Shown here piece after piece: positions 42,574-51,759 of a DNA stretch of 64,000 nt. The stretch is from Lacisediminihabitans sp046156175 (lineage in GTDB: Bacteria > Actinomycetota > Actinomycetes > Actinomycetales > Microbacteriaceae): contig NZ_JAYLVL010000002.1 of assembly GCF_046156175.1 (NCBI RefSeq), positions 558,001 to 622,000 of the forward strand. The letters are read 5' to 3'. Each line of letters begins with the position of its first letter. Position 1 is the first letter of the stretch. The notes under the pieces were generated by a model that ran no database searches, was not told the DNA's origin, and saw only the letters and a program-made list of their open reading frames with translations. A program made the translations under genes and the position numbers.

Positions 42574-44228
42574 CGACCGCAGGCACGAGCGCAGCGACAT
42601 CCGATGGCATGGGGCGCGCGAGCGCGATCCTCGCCGCGGGCACGGTAGTTTCCCGGGTGCTCGGCTTCGCGAGAGGTGCGGTGCTCGCCGCCGCCATCGG
42701 GCAGGTCGCGAGTGCAAGCGGCAATGCGTTCGGCATCGCGAACCAGCTGCCCAACAACATCTACGCCCTCGTTGCCGGGGGCGTCCTCAGTGCGGTGCTC
42801 GTCCCCCAGATCGTGAAGGCGGGGCTCCACAAAGACGGCGGCCAGCAGTTCATCAACCGGGTCGTCACTCTCGGGATCGTCGTTTTCGCCATCGTCACCA
42901 CCGCTGCGACTCTCGCCGCGCCGGCGCTCGTGCGGCTCTACACGTCACAGGCTCCGGCGGGGCAGGCCGGCTTCAGCGCCCAGGCGATCACCCTTGCCAC
43001 CGTGCTCGCCTATTGGTGCCTCCCGCAGATCTTCTTCTATGCCCTGTACAGCCTGCTCAGCGAGGTACTGAACGCCCGCCGCATCTTCGGCCCCTTCACC
43101 TGGGCTCCGGTGCTCAACAACGTCGTCGCGATCGCCGGGCTCGTCGTCTTCATGGTGTCGTTCGGCACCGCGGCAGACAACTCCAGCGTCGACGTGTGGA
43201 CGCCGGCACGCATCATCCTCCTAGGTGGAACGACCACCCTCGGGGTCGCGGCCCAGGCGCTCGTGCTCTTTCTCTTCTGGAGGCGGGCCGGCCTCCGGTT
43301 CGTGCCGGACTTTCGCTGGCGGGGAGTCGGCCTCGGAGCCACCGGCCGGGCTGCCGGCTGGCTTTTCGGCATGGTGCTGATCACGCAAATCGCCGGGGTG
43401 TTCCAGTCGAGAGTGGCGACGCAATCGACCACCGCGGGCGTCGCGGCCCTCGCCAACTCCTGGCTGATCTTCATGCTGCCGCACTCGGTGGTCGCAGTGT
43501 CGATCGCGACGGCCTACTTCACCCGGATGAGCGGGCACGCCACCAACGGGGACCTGCCCGCCGTGAGATCGGATCTGTCCTCGTCCCTTCGCAGCATCGG
43601 CCTGCTCATCGTCTTCTCCGCCGTCGCGCTCTCGGTCGTATCGATGCCCTTTGCGCGCGTCTACGAGGAGAAGTTCGCGAACATGCAGGCCATGAGCGCG
43701 GTGATCCTCGCCTATCTGCCCGGCCTCATCCTGTTCAGCATGCTGTTCGTGATCCAGCGGGTGTTCTACGCACTCGGCGACACGCGCACGCCCTTCCTGT
43801 TGCAATGCATCCAATCCGGGATCTTCATCGTCGGCGCCCTGCTCTGCCTGCTGCTGCCGCCCGCCTTCATCGGGGTAGGGATCGCCACCGTAACCTCCAT
43901 AGCCGGTAGCGCGCAGGCCGTCGTCGCGATCGCCGTGGTGCGCGGACGGATCGGCGGTATGGACGGCCGACTCGTGCTTCGGCGCTACGTGCAGTATCTG
44001 GTGCTCTCGCTCGCCGCCGGGCTCGTCGGTGTCGGGGTGCTCGCCCTGCTCGGGGGATTCACCGCCGGCGGCTTCGCGCTCGAGTCACGGCTCTCCGCGA
44101 TCCTCGCCATCCTGGTCACCGGAGGGATCATGGCAGTCGTCTACCTCGGCCTGCTCACCGTGCTGCGCAACCCGGAACTCTCCGCCGTCACCGGCACCCT
44201 GACTGCTCGCTTCCGACGCGCTCGGTAG
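42570..44228 (+). CDS. murJ: Lipid II flippase MurJ (MviN family)
   Basis: 552 residues with about 14 membrane helices. The start AAGTVVSRVLGFARGAVLAA and NQLPNNIYALVAGGVLSAVL match MviN/MurJ; LFSMLFVIQRVFYALGDTRT is the conserved second-half motif. It moves lipid II across the membrane during peptidoglycan synthesis. Its size lacks the C-terminal pseudokinase extension seen in the mycobacterial protein. It overlaps the DUF6049 gene by four bases. Confidence 0.92.
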   Translation: MTTAGTSAATSDGMGRASAILAAGTVVSRVLGFARGAVLAAAIGQVASASGNAFGIANQLPNNIYALVAGGVLSAVLVPQIVKAGLHKDGGQQFINRVVTLGIVVFAIVTTAATLAAPALVRLYTSQAPAGQAGFSAQAITLATVLAYWCLPQIFFYALYSLLSEVLNARRIFGPFTWAPVLNNVVAIAGLVVFMVSFGTAADNSSVDVWTPARIILLGGTTTLGVAAQALVLFLFWRRAGLRFVPDFRWRGVGLGATGRAAGWLFGMVLITQIAGVFQSRVATQSTTAGVAALANSWLIFMLPHSVVAVSIATAYFTRMSGHATNGDLPAVRSDLSSSLRSIGLLIVFSAVALSVVSMPFARVYEEKFANMQAMSAVILAYLPGLILFSMLFVIQRVFYALGDTRTPFLLQCIQSGIFIVGALLCLLLPPAFIGVGIATVTSIAGSAQAVVAIAVVRGRIGGMDGRLVLRRYVQYLVLSLAAGLVGVGVLALLGGFTAGGFALESRLSAILAILVTGGIMAVVYLGLLTVLRNPELSAVTGTLTARFRRAR

Positions 44229-44337
44229 ACGGTCGCCCACCGCCCGGGTTCGCGGAATATCGTGCGAATAGGATGTGTTGTACACCGCAGTGGGACGGGC
44301 ACAGACCGAATCCACGCGATCCAAGGAGTTGTTTTCG

Positions 44338-45315
44338 TTGCGCCAGACCATCATCATCGGCTCCGGTCCTGCCGGCTACACCGCTGCGATCTATGCCGCC
44401 CGTGCCAACCTTCGACCCCTGCTCATTGCGAGCTCGGTCGAGGCCGGTGGCGAGCTCATGAAGACGACAGAGGTCGAGAACTACCCGGGCTTCCCCGAGG
44501 GCATCATGGGACCGGATCTCATGGCCGCGTTCCAAGCGCAAGCAGAGCGATTCGGCACAGAGATCGTGCTCGACGACGTGACATCCCTCGACCTGAGCGG
44601 TGATGTGAAGACCGTGACCCTCGGCAATGGCGACGTCCACGAGGCGCTCTCGGTGATCTTCGCCACGGGTTCCGCCTACCGCAAGCTCGGCCTCGACGAC
44701 GAAGAGCGTCTCAGTGGCCATGGCGTCTCGTGGTGTGCCACGTGTGACGGGTTCTTCTTCCGCAAGAAGACCATCGCCGTCGTGGGCGGCGGGGACTCCG
44801 CGATGGAGGAGGCCAACTTCCTCACGAAGTTCGCCGACAAGGTCTACGTGATCCACCGCAGCGATTCGCTTCGAGCCTCCAAGACGATGCAGGACCGCTC
44901 GTTCGAGAACCCCAAGATCGAGTTCCTCTTCAACCAGACCGTCGAGCACATCTACGGCGACGGTGCGGTGACCGGTGTCGGCCTCCGCAACACGGTGGAT
45001 GGCTCCGAGACGACTCTCGACCTGAGCGGATTGTTCATTGCGATCGGTGCCGACCCGCGCACGCACCTCGTGCACGGCATGCTCGACTTCACCGCCGACG
45101 GCACCATCGCGGTCGAGGGTCGCAGCTCTCGCACCAATCTCCCCGGGGTGTTCGCCGCGGGAGACGTGCTGGACCCCACCTACCGACAGGCTGTCACCGC
45201 CGCCGGTTCCGGAACGGTCGCCGCCCTCGACGCCGAGCACTACCTGGCGTCCCTCACAAAAGACCTGCTGGCGAAAGCGACCGCTGACGCCGAGCCCGCA
45301 ACAGTATCGGCCTGA
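44338..45315 (+). CDS. trxB: Thioredoxin-disulfide reductase
   Basis: 325 residues from a TTG at 44338, which follows AAGGAG by about 9 bases. FAD-binding GSGPAGYTAAIYAARA at the N-terminus, the redox pair CATC (WCATCDGFFF, about 135-145), NADPH-binding VVGGGDSAMEEANFL, and the closing GVFAAGDVLDPTYRQAVTAAGSG. It reduces thioredoxin with NADPH. A leftward extension to 44275 is open but lacks a ribosome site. trxA follows after 30 bases. Confidence 0.93.
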   Translation: MRQTIIIGSGPAGYTAAIYAARANLRPLLIASSVEAGGELMKTTEVENYPGFPEGIMGPDLMAAFQAQAERFGTEIVLDDVTSLDLSGDVKTVTLGNGDVHEALSVIFATGSAYRKLGLDDEERLSGHGVSWCATCDGFFFRKKTIAVVGGGDSAMEEANFLTKFADKVYVIHRSDSLRASKTMQDRSFENPKIEFLFNQTVEHIYGDGAVTGVGLRNTVDGSETTLDLSGLFIAIGADPRTHLVHGMLDFTADGTIAVEGRSSRTNLPGVFAAGDVLDPTYRQAVTAAGSGTVAALDAEHYLASLTKDLLAKATADAEPATVSA

Positions 45316-45345
45316 CGGCCACCCTCCATCGAAAGAGAGAAATCA

Positions 45346-45672
45346 ATGTCAACCGCCAAAGATGTGACCGACGCCAGCTTCCAGGCCGACGTTCTCGACT
45401 CCGACAAGCTCGTGCTCGTGGATTTCTGGGCCGAATGGTGCGGCCCGTGTCGCGCTGTCAGCCCGATTCTCGACCAGATCGCCGCCGAGCACTCCGACAA
45501 GATCGAGCTCGTCAAGGTGAACGTCGACGACAACATGGAGATCGCTGCGAAGTACCAGATCACCTCGATTCCGGCCATGAAGCTCTTCAAGGGTGGCGAA
45601 GTCGTCAAGAGCGTTATCGGCGCAAAGCCCAAGCCCGCGCTCGAGGCCGACTTTGCGGAGTGGCTCAAGTAG
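45346..45672 (+). CDS. trxA: Thioredoxin
   Basis: 108 residues with the active site WAEWCGPCRAV (Cys33/Cys36 region), the cis-proline in ITSIPAMKLFKGG and the normal 108-residue length. It reduces disulfides of cytoplasmic proteins and is itself reduced by TrxB, encoded just upstream. GAAAGAGAG before the ATG is the ribosome site. A terminator follows. Confidence 0.95.
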   Translation: MSTAKDVTDASFQADVLDSDKLVLVDFWAEWCGPCRAVSPILDQIAAEHSDKIELVKVNVDDNMEIAAKYQITSIPAMKLFKGGEVVKSVIGAKPKPALEADFAEWLK

Positions 45673-45722
45673 CACAGTGGCTCACGCCGCAGTCCTCTGA
45701 TGTAACCGCCTAGCTGGTTACC

Positions 45723-45750
45723 GGCCCGTTCACCGCAGGGTGGACGGGCC
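45723..45750 (+). terminator. Terminator after trxA
   Basis: A 12-bp stem (45723-45734 and 45739-45750, one G-T pair) with a 4-base loop is followed by TTTT. It lies 51 bases after the trxA stop. Confidence 0.85.
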
Positions 45751-45807
45751 TTTTCATATCCCCGCACTATTCTTGGATCTTCACCCCACCGATCGACGCG
45801 GAACCAC

Positions 45808-47124
45808 ATGACTCACGACGGAACAAACGACGGCACGAACCTCGACCCCTGGTACGACCGCTACGCCGATCGCACCGCGGGCCTCAGCGCCTCAGAGGTG
45901 CGGGCGCTGTTCGCCGTGGCATCCCGTCCAGAGGTCGTCTCCCTCGCCGGGGGCATGCCCTTCGTTGCCGGGCTGCCACCCGAACTCGTTGCGGGCGCCT
46001 TCGAGCGGATGATGTCCAGCCAGGGCGCGCAGGCCCTGCAATACAGCTCCGGGCAGGGCATCCCCACCCTTCGGGAGCAGATCCTCGAGGTCATGGCCCT
46101 CGAGGGCATCCGCGCGAGCGTCGACGACGTGGTGGTCACGACCGGGTCCCAGCACGCGCTCGAGCTCGTCACCAAGCTCTTCATCAATCCCGGAGATGTC
46201 GTGCTGGCGGAGGGTCCGAGTTACGTCACCGCTATGGTGGTCTTCAACTCGTTCCAGGCCGATATCAACCATGTTCCGATGGATGAGCACGGCCTCATTC
46301 CCGAAGCGCTCCGCCAGGCGATCAGCCGCCTGAAGGCCGCCGGTAAGACGATCAAGTTCCTCTACACGATCCCCTCGTTCAGCAACCCGGCGGGAGTCAC
46401 CCTCACCTGGGAACGCCGGCTCGAAATTCTGGAGATCTGCCGCGCGAACGAGATCCTCGTCCTCGAAGACAACCCCTATGGGTTGTTGTATTTCGATTCC
46501 CCGCCTCCTCAGGCCATGCGTTCGGTCGATGAGGATGGCGTCGTCTACCTCGGAACCTTCTCCAAGACACTCGCGCCGGGCTTCCGGGTGGGTTGGGCCC
46601 TTGCCCCTCACGCCATCCGTGAGAAGCTCATCCTCGCCAACGAGGCCGCGGTGCTGTCACCAAGCTCGTTCAGTCAGCTCATGATCTCCGAATACCTCGA
46701 CTCGGCCGACTGGAAGGGGCAGATCAACACCTTCCGCGGGATCTACCGCGAACGCCGGGATGCTATGCTCGCCGCCCTCGCGGAATACCTGCCCCAGCTG
46801 TCCTGGACGGTGCCCAACGGCGGGTTCTACGTGTGGGTGACCCTTCCAGACCACATGGATTCCAAGGCGATGCTGCCGCGCGCGGTCAAGGAACTCGTCG
46901 CCTACACGCCGGGAACCGCCTTCTATGCCGACGGTAGTGGCCGCAACAACATCCGCCTCTCGTTCTGCTATCCCACCCCCGAATTCATCCGTGAGGGCAT
47001 CCGACGCCTCTCGGTCGTGATCAACGGGGAGCTCGACCTGCTCAACACCTTCGCGCAGACCTCACCGCTGGCGACGATCCCCTTGAAACAGGGCATCGCA
47101 AGCCCACCCTCGAACATCGGATAG
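45808..47124 (+). CDS. PLP-dependent aminotransferase, MocR/AAT-I type
   Basis: 438 residues. The N-terminal LAGGMPFVAGLPPELV and SSGQGIPTLREQI, the Asn in SFSNPAGVTL, the Asp in LEDNPYGLLYF and the PLP lysine in GTFSKTLAPGFRVGWALAP identify the 2-aminoadipate/aromatic aminotransferase group. There is no N-terminal GntR domain, so it is an enzyme rather than a MocR regulator. Substrate unknown. It is followed after 3 bases by an ATP-grasp ligase, so both form an operon; this pair is common near parA-parB in Microbacteriaceae. Confidence 0.85.
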   Translation: MTHDGTNDGTNLDPWYDRYADRTAGLSASEVRALFAVASRPEVVSLAGGMPFVAGLPPELVAGAFERMMSSQGAQALQYSSGQGIPTLREQILEVMALEGIRASVDDVVVTTGSQHALELVTKLFINPGDVVLAEGPSYVTAMVVFNSFQADINHVPMDEHGLIPEALRQAISRLKAAGKTIKFLYTIPSFSNPAGVTLTWERRLEILEICRANEILVLEDNPYGLLYFDSPPPQAMRSVDEDGVVYLGTFSKTLAPGFRVGWALAPHAIREKLILANEAAVLSPSSFSQLMISEYLDSADWKGQINTFRGIYRERRDAMLAALAEYLPQLSWTVPNGGFYVWVTLPDHMDSKAMLPRAVKELVAYTPGTAFYADGSGRNNIRLSFCYPTPEFIREGIRRLSVVINGELDLLNTFAQTSPLATIPLKQGIASPPSNIG

Positions 47125-47127
47125 CTG

Positions 47128-48090
47128 ATGGCCACCGTCACGCCCCGATCCATCGTCGTTCTCGCCGGAGGAATCTCGCACGAACGGGATGTGTCTCTGC
47201 GCAGTGGTCGCCAGGTCGCCGACCGCCTCCAGGAGCACGGCATCAGCGTGACCCTTCGCGATCCGGACGCCTCGCTCCTGGCGTTCCTCGCACAGGCGCG
47301 CCCGGATGTCGTCTGGCCGGCCCTTCATGGTGCAAGCGGTGAGGATGGCGCCCTGCGTGGCCTGCTGGACTTCATCGGCATCCCCTACGTCGGTTCCACC
47401 TCAGACTCCGCGCGTCTCGCCTGGGACAAGCCGACCGCGAAGGTGCTCGTGTCGCGAGCCGGCGTTCGGACGCCACGCTCGATCGCCCTCTCCCGAGATG
47501 CCTTCCGTGAGCTGGGTGCCGCCAGTGTTCTCGATAGCCTCTCGGATGGCCTCCCCGTTCCCCTCGTCGTGAAGCCGGCACAGGGTGGATCCGCGCAGGG
47601 CGTCACCCTCGTCGACAATCGGGACGACCTGCCGCGCGCGATGGTGGATGCCTACACCTACTGTGATGTCGCGATCGTCGAGCATCGAGTGGTCGGCACG
47701 GAGATCGCGATCAGCATCATCGACACCGGCGATGGTCCGGTGGCGCTTCCGGCCGTCGAGATCCAGCCACTCTCCGGCGTCTACAGCTTCGAGGCTAAGT
47801 ACAACGCCGGGGAGACCCGCTTCTACACGCCCGCGAGGTTGGCAGAGGAGGTCTCGGAAACCGCCGCGGCGGCAGCCTTGCTTGCGCACCGCACACTGGG
47901 TCTTCGGCACATTTCCCGCATCGACCTGATCGTCGACGCCGCGGGTATCCCCTGGTTCCTCGAGGCCAACGTGCTGCCCGGCCTCACCGAGACATCCCTG
48001 CTGCCGCTCGCCCTCGAAGCGGCCGGGCACGACATCGGCTGGGTCTATTCGGCCCTCGCCGAGGCCGCCATCTCGGACGCCGGATCGTAA
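47128..48090 (+). CDS. D-alanine-D-alanine ligase family ATP-grasp protein
   Basis: 320 residues. LAGGISHERDVSLRSG at the N-terminus, WPALHGASGEDGALRGLLDF, LVVKPAQGGSAQGVTLV and the metal-binding FLEANVLPGLTETSLLPLAL at the C-terminus match Ddl-type ligases. It probably joins two amino acids with ATP. Whether it is the main Ddl or a paralogue is unclear, because cell-wall genes are not adjacent. Convergent with parB. Confidence 0.82.
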   Translation: MATVTPRSIVVLAGGISHERDVSLRSGRQVADRLQEHGISVTLRDPDASLLAFLAQARPDVVWPALHGASGEDGALRGLLDFIGIPYVGSTSDSARLAWDKPTAKVLVSRAGVRTPRSIALSRDAFRELGAASVLDSLSDGLPVPLVVKPAQGGSAQGVTLVDNRDDLPRAMVDAYTYCDVAIVEHRVVGTEIAISIIDTGDGPVALPAVEIQPLSGVYSFEAKYNAGETRFYTPARLAEEVSETAAAAALLAHRTLGLRHISRIDLIVDAAGIPWFLEANVLPGLTETSLLPLALEAAGHDIGWVYSALAEAAISDAGS

Positions 48091-48114
48091 CCTAAAACCC
48101 CTCTGATCAGCTTT

Positions 48115-49077
48115 TTACCCGAAGCCGGGCTCGTTGAGTTCCGCGAGGATGCGGTTGAGATCGGCCACCGTCGCGAAGTCGATGACGATGGTGCCCTTGC
48201 TCGATCCGAGATTCACTCTCACCCGCGTGTTGAGGCGATCACCCAGGCGCTCCGCGATCTCGTCGAGGTGACCCTGGCGTCGTCCCGCGCTCGGCTTGGT
48301 GCGCGTGGGCTTCGTGGTGAGCTGGCCTGCCGCGGCTTCGGCGGCCCGTACCGAGAGGTCTTCGTTGACGATCTTGTCCGCGAGGCGCTCCATCGTCGCC
48401 TCATCCCCCGCGGAGAGGATGGCACGGGCATGGCCAGCGCTCAGCACGCCGGCGGCCACTCGATTCTGCACCGCTGTCGGCAGTCGAAGAAGGCGGATGG
48501 TGTTGGTGATCTGGGGGCGTGAGCGGCCGATCCGGGTCGCGAGCTCGTCCTGGGTGATGCCGAAGTCTGCCAGGAGCTGTTGGTAGGCCGATGCCTCTTC
48601 CAAGGGATTGAGATTCGCGCGGTGCAGGTTCTCCAGCAACGCGTCCCGCAACATCGCATCATCCGCGGTGTTCTTGACGACCGCCGGGATGCTGTCGAGC
48701 CCCAGCAGCTTGCTGGCCCTCAACCGGCGCTCGCCCATCACGAGCTCGTATTGCGGCTGGCCGGAAGCGGCGTCCACGATGGGGCGCACCACGATGGGCT
48801 GCAGCACCCCCACCTCACGAATGGAGGCGACCAGCTCGTCCAGGTCCTCCTGCACAAAGGTGGTCCGCGGCTGCGCGGCGTTCGGGACTATGTCGTTCGG
48901 GGAGAGGTTCGCCAGGCGCGCGCCCGGAACGCTCACGAGTTCGTCTTCGGGAATGCTCGCGGCCTCCGCGGGCGAAGTAGGAAAGAAGACATCGACAGGA
49001 CGGGCGGGACTGCCCAGATCGCTCGGAATGAGCGCGCCGATGCCGCGCCCTAGTCCTGTTCTCTTTGGTGCGGCCAT
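48115..49077 (-). CDS. parB: Chromosome partitioning protein ParB
   Basis: 320 residues. The CTPase/clamp region includes PNAAQPRTTF and the arginine patch GERRLRASKLLGL. The HTH (ITQDELATRIGRSRPQITNTIRLLRLP) binds parS, and a C-terminal dimer domain ends the protein. ParB loads on parS, spreads, and recruits SMC. The ATG overlaps the parA stop by one base (TAATG). Two parS sites lie upstream within 2 kb. Confidence 0.95.
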   Translation of the reverse strand: MAAPKRTGLGRGIGALIPSDLGSPARPVDVFFPTSPAEAASIPEDELVSVPGARLANLSPNDIVPNAAQPRTTFVQEDLDELVASIREVGVLQPIVVRPIVDAASGQPQYELVMGERRLRASKLLGLDSIPAVVKNTADDAMLRDALLENLHRANLNPLEEASAYQQLLADFGITQDELATRIGRSRPQITNTIRLLRLPTAVQNRVAAGVLSAGHARAILSAGDEATMERLADKIVNEDLSVRAAEAAAGQLTTKPTRTKPSAGRRQGHLDEIAERLGDRLNTRVRVNLGSSKGTIVIDFATVADLNRILAELNEPGFG

Positions 49078-50156
49078 TACTGGGGGGCTCCTCTTCGGGC
49101 GATTTCTGCGGCTGCCTCGAGATAAGACAGGGAGCCGGGCGAATTGGCGTCATAACTGATCACGGTCTGACCATAGCTCGGTGCCTCGGAGATGCGCACC
49201 GAACGAGGGATGAGTGTCGCGAGCACCTGGTCCGGGAAATGATCCCGAACGTCCTGTGCAACCTGATTCGCGAGGTTGGTGCGCGCGTCGAACATCGTGA
49301 GCAGGATCGTCGAGACGGTGAGCACCGGATTGAGATGGCGCTCGATGAGCTTGATATTCGTCAGCAACTGGCTGAGGCCCTCGAGAGCGTAATACTCGCA
49401 CTGGATGGGGATCAGCACCTCCTGTGCCGCCACGAAAGCGTTGATCGTGAGCAGCCCGAGTGACGGCGGGCAATCGATGAAGACGTAGTGGAACGGTTGG
49501 TCGCTCTCCTCCAGGAACTTCTCGACTGCGGTACGCAGGCGCTGTTCCCGCGCCACCATGGAGACGAGTTCGATCTCCGCACCGGCGAGGTGGATGGTGG
49601 CTGGCACGCAGAACAGTGTGTCGAAGTCGGGACTCTTCTGCACAACGTTGGCCACGGGCTCATCATTGATGATCACCTCGTAGACACTCACGGTCTCCGA
49701 TCGGTGTTCGATGCCGAGGGCGGTGGAAGCGTTTCCCTGGGGGTCGAGATCGATGACGAGCACGCGAGCACCGCTTCGGGCGAGTGCAGCGGCGAGATTC
49801 ACCGTCGTCGTCGTCTTACCGACCCCGCCCTTCTGGTTCGCAACCGTGAGAACGCGCGTTTTGGGCGGCAAGGGCAGAACTTCAGCGGCCAGCGCCTGAC
49901 GGCGGCGTGTGATCTCGGAGAGCTCGCGCGCCAGGGGGGTGTCTCCCAGGGAAAAAGGTGTCGGTACTGCCGCGACGGGGGCCTGTTCGTCCTCGGGGGA
50001 GGCTGCCTCAGCGTCGGAACTCGCTACTTCTTCGCGGGGAGCGGCGCCCTCGCGCGACTGAACCGCTTCCTCGGTATCCGACGTGTCCCCCAGCATCGCC
50101 GCATAGATCTCAGCCGCGTAGTCGAACCGGATTCCCTCGTCATTCGGATGTTTCAC
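49077..50156 (-). CDS. parA: Chromosome partitioning ATPase ParA
   Basis: 359 residues. The deviant Walker A KGGVGKTTTTVNLAAAL is near residue 110, preceded by an unusually long, acidic, alanine-rich N-terminal region. IDLDPQGNAS (A') and IDCPPSLGLL (Walker B) follow. It moves the origin by patterning on the nucleoid. The GTG start at 50156 lies inside a parS site, so ParB binding could repress the parA-parB operon. Confidence 0.94.
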   Translation of the reverse strand: MKHPNDEGIRFDYAAEIYAAMLGDTSDTEEAVQSREGAAPREEVASSDAEAASPEDEQAPVAAVPTPFSLGDTPLARELSEITRRRQALAAEVLPLPPKTRVLTVANQKGGVGKTTTTVNLAAALARSGARVLVIDLDPQGNASTALGIEHRSETVSVYEVIINDEPVANVVQKSPDFDTLFCVPATIHLAGAEIELVSMVAREQRLRTAVEKFLEESDQPFHYVFIDCPPSLGLLTINAFVAAQEVLIPIQCEYYALEGLSQLLTNIKLIERHLNPVLTVSTILLTMFDARTNLANQVAQDVRDHFPDQVLATLIPRSVRISEAPSYGQTVISYDANSPGSLSYLEAAAEIARRGAPQ

Positions 50157-50164
50157 GTGAAACC
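50149..50164. promoter_or_regulatory. parS: parS site 1, over the parA start codon
   Basis: TGTTTCACGTGAAACC matches the 16-bp consensus TGTTTCACGTGAAACA at 15 positions. It covers the GTG start of parA, so it may serve both segregation and autoregulation. Confidence 0.92.
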
Positions 50165-50326
50165 TTCTCGATCTGGTCGTTCGTCATGCTCGAAATCGTG
50201 ATGGGGAAGTTAGTGGGACAAGCGAGATTCAGCCCCGGGGACCGGCGAGCGCAAGAGATCTGCGCTTAGGCCCCTGCTGCCCCGAGGAAATCGAGGCCGC
50301 CTGGCTTTAGCGACCACCCCGAACGG

Positions 50327-51082
50327 TCAATCAACTGTAGCCCGAAAGACCCGCGTGGCTTCGGCTCCCTCGCCCAAGGTGAGCACCTCGACATCGGTCA
50401 ATCTGGTGCGCTTGATCACTTTGGCCGCCGCTTCGACCTCGGCATCCACACTCGCACCCTTGAGGAAGAGTAACTGCCCACCGGATCTCACGAGCGGTAC
50501 GGTCAACGGGATGAGCTTGGACAGCGCACTCACCGCGCGCGCGGTGGCCTGATCCAACCAAGGGGAGAGTTTGGCCTCTTCCGCCCGGGCGCGAACGACC
50601 TCCACGTTGTCGAGCTGCAGCGCGTCGGCCTCGCGACGAAGCCAGTCGACCCGTCGCTCCATGGGTTCGATCAGGATGAATTGCGCATCCGGTCGTGCAA
50701 TGGCGAGAACCAAACCGGGCAGTCCCGCGCCGCTCCCGATATCCCCCACACGCCCCGGCTTGATCAACGGGGCGAGAACAGCGCTGTTCAGGATGTGGCG
50801 GGTCCACAATCGAGGGATCTCCAGTGGGCCGATCAGACCGAGTTCCTCACCCCGGGCCGCAAGGTCCGCCGTGAATTGGCGTGCACGCTCTATCCGTGAG
50901 CCGAAGACAGCCTCTGCTGCAGCCGGCTCAGCCTCCACCGCGACAGGTGAAGCTGGGTAATCCGGCCCCGTGATATCTGGCGCCACCTCGTCTCGAGGTG
51001 CGTGATCCCCGGACGCGGCGTCGCGGGTCCTGTCAGCCCGCGCCACGAGATCCCGCGCAGCATTCGCGCCCTCTTCACTCAC
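50327..51082 (-). CDS. rsmG: 16S rRNA (guanine-527-N7) methyltransferase RsmG
   Basis: 251 residues from a GTG. The core has GDIGSGAGLPGLVLAIARPD (S-adenosylmethionine site, about 112-131) and FILIEPMERRVDWLRREA, typical of GidB/RsmG. An N-terminal extension of about 50 charged residues is unusual in length. It methylates G527 of 16S rRNA; loss gives low-level streptomycin resistance in other bacteria. Position between jag and parA is the standard order. Confidence 0.93.
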   Translation of the reverse strand: MSEEGANAARDLVARADRTRDAASGDHAPRDEVAPDITGPDYPASPVAVEAEPAAAEAVFGSRIERARQFTADLAARGEELGLIGPLEIPRLWTRHILNSAVLAPLIKPGRVGDIGSGAGLPGLVLAIARPDAQFILIEPMERRVDWLRREADALQLDNVEVVRARAEEAKLSPWLDQATARAVSALSKLIPLTVPLVRSGGQLLFLKGASVDAEVEAAAKVIKRTRLTDVEVLTLGEGAEATRVFRATVD

Positions 51083-51102
51083 AGGAGCCCCCGACGACCG
51101 AA

Positions 51103-51118
51103 TGTTTCACGTGAAACT
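51103..51118. promoter_or_regulatory. parS: parS site 2, between rsmG and jag
   Basis: TGTTTCACGTGAAACT matches the parS consensus at 15 of 16 positions. It overlaps the jag stop codon by two bases and lies 20 bases upstream of the rsmG start. Confidence 0.92.
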
Positions 51119-51716
51119 ACGCGCGGGTGATGACGGTGTGGCGATCTGATCCTTCACCCTCAGACTGCGAAACGAAGCCGCGGGCAGCGACCAGGTCGTG
51201 CACGAGCTTGCGTTCGTATGAAGACATCGGAGGAAGGGCCGCGGACTGAGCGCCGCCTTCGATCCGGTCGGCGGCGCGCTCCACCAGCTGGGAGAGTTCG
51301 GCCTCGCGCGTCTGGCGCGATCCACCCACATCGAGAATGAGTCGCGAGAAGACGCCGGTCTTCGCCTGCACGGCGATCCTGGTGAGCTCCTGCAGAGCGT
51401 TGACGGTCTCGGGCTTCGAGAGGAGGCGCAGGTTGCTGTCCTGGCTGGAGTTCACGGAGAGATATGCCCGGCCATCGCGGGCATCGATGTCGATGTCGCC
51501 GTCGAGGTCGGTGATATCGAGCAGTTCCTCGATATAGTCCGCGGCGATCTCACCCTCTTCCTCCAGCTGGGTGACCGAACGGGCTGATTCGGGCGCGGCG
51601 GCCGAGTCCGGAGTTGCAGTCTCGGCCGAAGTGGTCTCTTCCGGGGCGACGTCGGCAGTGGTGGTCTCCGCGGAAGCTGTCGTCTCGTCGGCGAGCTGGG
51701 GGATGGTCTCTGACAT
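51117..51716 (-). CDS. jag: Jag/KhpB-type KH-R3H RNA-binding protein
   Basis: 199 residues. An acidic Thr/Glu-rich N-terminus (1-50) replaces the Jag-N domain, followed by a KH domain (DIDARDGRAYLSV, LTRIAVQAKTG) and the R3H domain (PPMSSYERKLVHDLVA, ending VITRA). It binds RNA and is linked to cell elongation and division in other Gram-positives. Located next to yidC (43 bases), as usual. Confidence 0.92.
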   Translation of the reverse strand: MSETIPQLADETTASAETTTADVAPEETTSAETATPDSAAAPESARSVTQLEEEGEIAADYIEELLDITDLDGDIDIDARDGRAYLSVNSSQDSNLRLLSKPETVNALQELTRIAVQAKTGVFSRLILDVGGSRQTREAELSQLVERAADRIEGGAQSAALPPMSSYERKLVHDLVAARGFVSQSEGEGSDRHTVITRA

Positions 51717-51759
51717 GAAGGAGGTCTCTTTCTGGAACGGCTGGGGGGCAGGCGTGCGG

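Noticed and set aside
48091..48114. Bidirectional terminator between the ligase and parB
   Set aside because: Only the short palindrome CTGATCAG is present; it is too small to call a terminator.
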